Of a DNA stretch of 52,695 nt, positions 50,061 to 52,695 are shown in pieces. This stretch comes from an uncultured Eubacteriales bacterium. Lineage in GTDB: Bacteria > Bacillota > Clostridia > Oscillospirales > Oscillospiraceae. Below the pieces are notes generated by a model. The model was not told the DNA's origin. It worked only from the letters and a program-made list of their open reading frames with translations, and searched no databases. The stretch is from assembly GCA_900540635.1 (NCBI GenBank), contig UQGU01000013.1, positions 1-52,695 on the forward strand, in the 5' to 3' direction. Position numbers and translations under genes: made by a program. Position 1 is the stretch's first letter. Every line of letters starts with the position of its first letter.

Positions 50061-51412
50061 AGCTGCTGTTCCTTTCCGAATACGAGGGTTTTTACCACCA
50101 GCGGGTAGGCCGCCCCTGCCGGGGGGCCGATGTCCAGAAAGCCGTCCCGGGGCGGTTTGACTCTGTCAATGCAGAGAATGGGCCGTTCCGTCCGGCAGGC
50201 CATGGCCTGCCCCAGAGCCTTGGCCTGGTCCTCCTCCAGGCAGACAAGCACCGGCCCCTGGGGGACGGCCTCCAGCAGCGCTTCCGCCAGGGCGCAGATC
50301 TGGGCGTAGCCGGGGGCGGGAAGCCCGGGCAGGGCCACAATGGCCTGCCCTTCCGCAGCGCGCAGCTTTTCCGGCAAATGAGCCGGTAATGCTGCCTGCT
50401 CCCGGGGGGAAAGAGGCACGACACGCAGGTTTTGCAGGGGCAGGGCCACATCCCGGCAGAAGACCGTGCTGCCGGAGAGGGCGGTGGTGTGGCACCCCGC
50501 GCCGATGACCGTGGCCCGGATGGTCTGCGCGCCCAGGCGGTAGCCGGGCCTGCACAGCTTGCTCTCCCGGATGGCCCGGCCCAGGCTGGGGCCGATGTCG
50601 CCGAAGGCATCCGGCGGGAAGTCCTTTGCGATGCAGTCTGCCACGCCGCCGGAGAAGGAAAGGGTGATTTCCTCTTCGGGAGCGTTCATGGGCAGGGGAC
50701 GGGTGCCCTCGGTGGTGAGCTGCCGGAGCAGCCCATCCGCCTGGGTCAGTCCCGCCGCCGCCTCCAAGGCCTGGGCCAGACGGGCACACAGTGCGTCAAT
50801 GTCCGCCTGGGAAGGACGACTCCCGGGGGGAAGCTCCCAGAGGCCCCCCAGAACCGGGGAGACGTAGGTGACAGATCCCAGCTTATCCAGCTTCAGCAGC
50901 CGCCCGCCTACGTTCAGGCACCCCGTGGCGGCAATTTCGCCCCCACGGATCAGGCACAGGTTGGCGGTGCCCCCGCCGATGTCCATGTGCAGGACGGTTT
51001 TCCCGGTTTCGGCGCTGTAGGCCACGGCTCCGGAGCCCCGGGCGGCCAGCTCGCTTTCCAGGTCCGGCCCCGCCGTGGCCACGACGAAGTCCCCGGCCAG
51101 GCCCGACAGGGCCTGGGCCACCTCCCGGGCGTTTTCCTTCCGGCTGGTCTCTCCGGTGACGATCACCGCCCCGGTGTCCACGGTTTCCCGGGTGAGCCCG
51201 GCGTGGCGGTATTCCTCCAGCAGCAGTGTGCGCAGGGCCTCTCCGTCCACCAGGGCTTCCGAGCGCAGGGGCGTGAAGTGCACGGGGCTTTCGTAGAGAA
51301 TTTCCCGGTCCGCAATGACCAGATCCGGCACGGCGAACTCCGAGGCCCGGTTTTCGATGCGCAGCCGGGACACGATCATCTGTGTGGAGGTGGTGCCCAC
51401 GTCCAGGCCCAC
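50057..51412 (-). CDS. eutA: Ethanolamine ammonia-lyase reactivating factor
   Basis: A 451-residue EutA from the GTG at 51412. GLDVGTTSTQMIVSRL, DFVVATAGPDLESELA, VLHMDIGGGTANLCLI and VIGAGCHTTALSGSTVF are actin-fold ATPase motifs. EutA swaps damaged cobalamin out of EutBC using ATP. The GTG has no ribosome site and cuts off the conserved residues before GLDVGTT; the frame continues upstream as ISELTSVGLDVG to an ATT at 51430, six to nine bases after GGAGGAGGTGA. That start would overlap eutG by eight bases and is discussed as a finding. Confidence 0.9.
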   Translation of the reverse strand: MGLDVGTTSTQMIVSRLRIENRASEFAVPDLVIADREILYESPVHFTPLRSEALVDGEALRTLLLEEYRHAGLTRETVDTGAVIVTGETSRKENAREVAQALSGLAGDFVVATAGPDLESELAARGSGAVAYSAETGKTVLHMDIGGGTANLCLIRGGEIAATGCLNVGGRLLKLDKLGSVTYVSPVLGGLWELPPGSRPSQADIDALCARLAQALEAAAGLTQADGLLRQLTTEGTRPLPMNAPEEEITLSFSGGVADCIAKDFPPDAFGDIGPSLGRAIRESKLCRPGYRLGAQTIRATVIGAGCHTTALSGSTVFCRDVALPLQNLRVVPLSPREQAALPAHLPEKLRAAEGQAIVALPGLPAPGYAQICALAEALLEAVPQGPVLVCLEEDQAKALGQAMACRTERPILCIDRVKPPRDGFLDIGPPAGAAYPLVVKTLVFGKEQQL

Positions 51413-51422
51413 GCTTGTAAGC

Positions 51423-52505
51423 TCAGAAATTCCCGGTCACCTCCTCCAGCACCCGGCGGACCAGATAGTCCTCCACGGGTACGGGGTTGGTCTTGCAGCA
51501 GGGGTCTGCCAGTACCGCTTCCACGATCTCCCCGGTGGCGGCCCAGACCTGGGCGGGCGGGGCTCCTGCCTGGGAGAGGGTCTGGGGCAGCCCCAGGTCC
51601 TTCCGCAGCCGGATAAGACCGTTTTTCAGATTCCGCAGGGCGACGGTGTCGGCGCTGCCGCCAAGACCGGCGGCCCGGGCAAGCCGGGCGTATTTGGCCT
51701 GGGCTGCCGGGGCGTTGCCGGAGATGACGGCGGGCAGGAGAATGGCGTTCAGCCGCCCGTGGGGGATGTGAAACCGGCCCCCAAGCACATGGGCCATGGC
51801 GTGGCACAGCCCCAGCCCGGACCGGGAGAAGGCAATTCCCGCCAGGGTGGAGGCCATGTGCAGCCGCAGCCGGACGGATCTGTCTCCTGCGTAGGAGGCG
51901 GGCAGGCAGGCGAAGGCTGTGCGGAAGGCATCCTGGGCCAGCAGATCCGGAATGGTTCCGGCGTTGGAGGCGGTATAGCCTTCCACGGCGTGGGTCAGCA
52001 CGTCAAAGCCCGTGTCCGCAATGAGCCCCGGGGGCAGCTCGTCCAAAAGGTCGCTGTCCAGAATGGCCAGGCCGGGCTGGAGCCGCTTATCCACCAGGGG
52101 GTATTTGGTCTGCCCGTGGGTCAGCACCGCAAAATCCGTCACCTCAGACCCGGAGCCGGAGGTGGTGGGAATGGCGGCCAGGGGCGCATCCGTGCCGCTG
52201 AAATAGGCCATGGCCTTGGCGCTGTCCATGGCGCTGCCGCCCCCCAGGGCAATCAGCAGGTCCGGGCCGAAGGCCTTGAGCCGGGCGGTGCCCCGGGCCG
52301 CCAGGTCTACGCTGGGGTCTGGCTGCACGCCGTCAAAAATCTCCCAGCTTTCCGCACCGGCGGCCCGGACCACCCGGTCTGCCATGCCGTTTTTCACAAA
52401 GAAGGGGTCTGTCACCAGAAACACCCGCCGGGCCTTCTCCTGCCCCAGCACCCCAATGGCCCCGGGGCCGGAGACGATTTTGGTATTCAACTGAAATTCT
52501 TCCAT
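51423..52505 (-). CDS. eutG: Iron-containing alcohol dehydrogenase
   Basis: A 360-residue group III alcohol dehydrogenase. GGGSAMDSAKAMAY binds NAD, TTSGSGSEVT follows, and the metal-ligand His residues are in HAVEGYTA and GLCHAMAHVLGGRFHIPHGRLNA. In this context it reduces acetaldehyde to ethanol, recycling NAD for EutE. It is the first eut gene visible on the minus strand; the true operon start may lie beyond the window. Confidence 0.92.
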   Translation of the reverse strand: MEEFQLNTKIVSGPGAIGVLGQEKARRVFLVTDPFFVKNGMADRVVRAAGAESWEIFDGVQPDPSVDLAARGTARLKAFGPDLLIALGGGSAMDSAKAMAYFSGTDAPLAAIPTTSGSGSEVTDFAVLTHGQTKYPLVDKRLQPGLAILDSDLLDELPPGLIADTGFDVLTHAVEGYTASNAGTIPDLLAQDAFRTAFACLPASYAGDRSVRLRLHMASTLAGIAFSRSGLGLCHAMAHVLGGRFHIPHGRLNAILLPAVISGNAPAAQAKYARLARAAGLGGSADTVALRNLKNGLIRLRKDLGLPQTLSQAGAPPAQVWAATGEIVEAVLADPCCKTNPVPVEDYLVRRVLEEVTGNF

Positions 52506-52695
52506 CCAAGCACCGCCTTTTCCTGGAGACAGTATTTCCAGAAGCCGGGAAAGTTATGCGCGGCGGCGATTGCGAGCGTCAAAGAATTCATGTACAATAT
52601 CAAAAAGGCCGGAGGGGTTCTGACTGAAGCCCTGTCGGGACTTTCGGCTGGGTGCCTCCGGCGGGGAGCTTCTTGTCCCGCCAAGAAGCTCCGCA
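52506..52695 (-). other. Region upstream of eutG with two hairpins
   Basis: Read on the minus strand, GGAGCTTCTTG and CAAGAAGCTCC form a perfect 11-bp stem on a six-base GCGGGA loop (about 52664-52691). GCCGGAGG and CCTCCGGC then enclose about 40 bases and are followed by CTTTTTG (about 52603-52660), as in a terminator. The remaining 90 bases to eutG have no clear promoter. A six-base loop before a terminator-like stem is the general plan of EutV antitermination sites, but this loop lacks the expected first A, so the role is open. Confidence 0.45.

Noticed and set aside
52600..52691. A second cobalamin riboswitch or a canonical EutV site upstream of eutG
   Set aside because: No B12 box or GCCACTG core is present, and the hairpin loop (GCGGGA) lacks the A at position one expected for EutV sites. 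Kept only as an open finding.

Overview
The window looks like chromosomal DNA of a G+C-rich, anaerobic, spore-forming Firmicute, probably an Oscillospiraceae (Clostridium cluster IV) gut bacterium. This rests on SpoIIP, RqcH, mini-RNase III, a T-box in front of metG, an alpha2-type glycyl-tRNA synthetase, the cobalt-early (anaerobic) cobalamin pathway and a Clostridium-type ethanolamine microcompartment locus. The genus is inferred and cannot be fixed from this sequence.

Layout. 1-520: end of an rRNA operon (23S 3' part, 5S, terminator). 611-4135: OmpR-type two-component system and a lipoprotein. 4220-13129: a catabolic island of visibly different base and codon use, with a divergent HutC-type regulator, two FrlB-like sugar-phosphate deglycases, an MFS carrier, a FrlD-like PfkB kinase and an ABC importer without its own ATPase. 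It is best read as an Amadori-compound (fructosamine) utilisation operon, and it is followed by an IS3-family remnant (13238-13454). 13489-26220: housekeeping and sporulation genes (glyQS, DUF421/DUF4363 pair, spoIIP, tadA, Gx transporter, mrnC, rqcH, plsC, an acyl-CoA synthetase group, an HD protein). 26268-39248: a cobalamin-riboswitch-controlled operon, cbiA-cbiC-cbiD-cbiF-cbiG-cbiH-[cobK-cbiE-cbiT fusion]-cbiB-cobD-cbiP-cobO. 39441-41684: metG (minus strand) with a T-box leader and promoter. 41844-52505 (minus strand): eutG-eutA-eutC-eutL-eutM-eutT-eutB-eutE-pduL-(eut-associated ORF)-eutN-eutH.

How it fits together. The cbi/cob operon makes most of the corrin pathway and the adenosyltransferase step. 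Its product, adenosylcobalamin, is the cofactor of ethanolamine ammonia-lyase (EutBC), reactivated by EutA and supplied locally by EutT. Acetaldehyde made inside the EutL/EutM/EutN shell goes to acetyl-CoA (EutE) and acetyl-phosphate (PduL) or to ethanol (EutG); EutH imports ethanolamine. CbiL, a cobalt chelatase, the late cobU/S/T genes, EutS, EutJ, EutP, EutQ and the EutV/EutW regulators are not in the window.

The most unusual feature is structural. Two families of about 120-200 bp palindromic elements are scattered through the higher-GC genes and are absent from the 4.2-13.1 kb island. Family A (seven copies) has arms with nested hairpins whose stem sequences differ between copies while staying self-complementary. 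Family B (five simple copies and one composite) has arms built from alternating direct and inverted TTGACAGT-type units. They occupy most of the larger gaps inside the cbi and eut operons, whose other gene junctions overlap or nearly touch. Three genes (tadA, cbiA, cbiD) read into a family A element and end at a stop inside it, and eutH ends inside a family B element.
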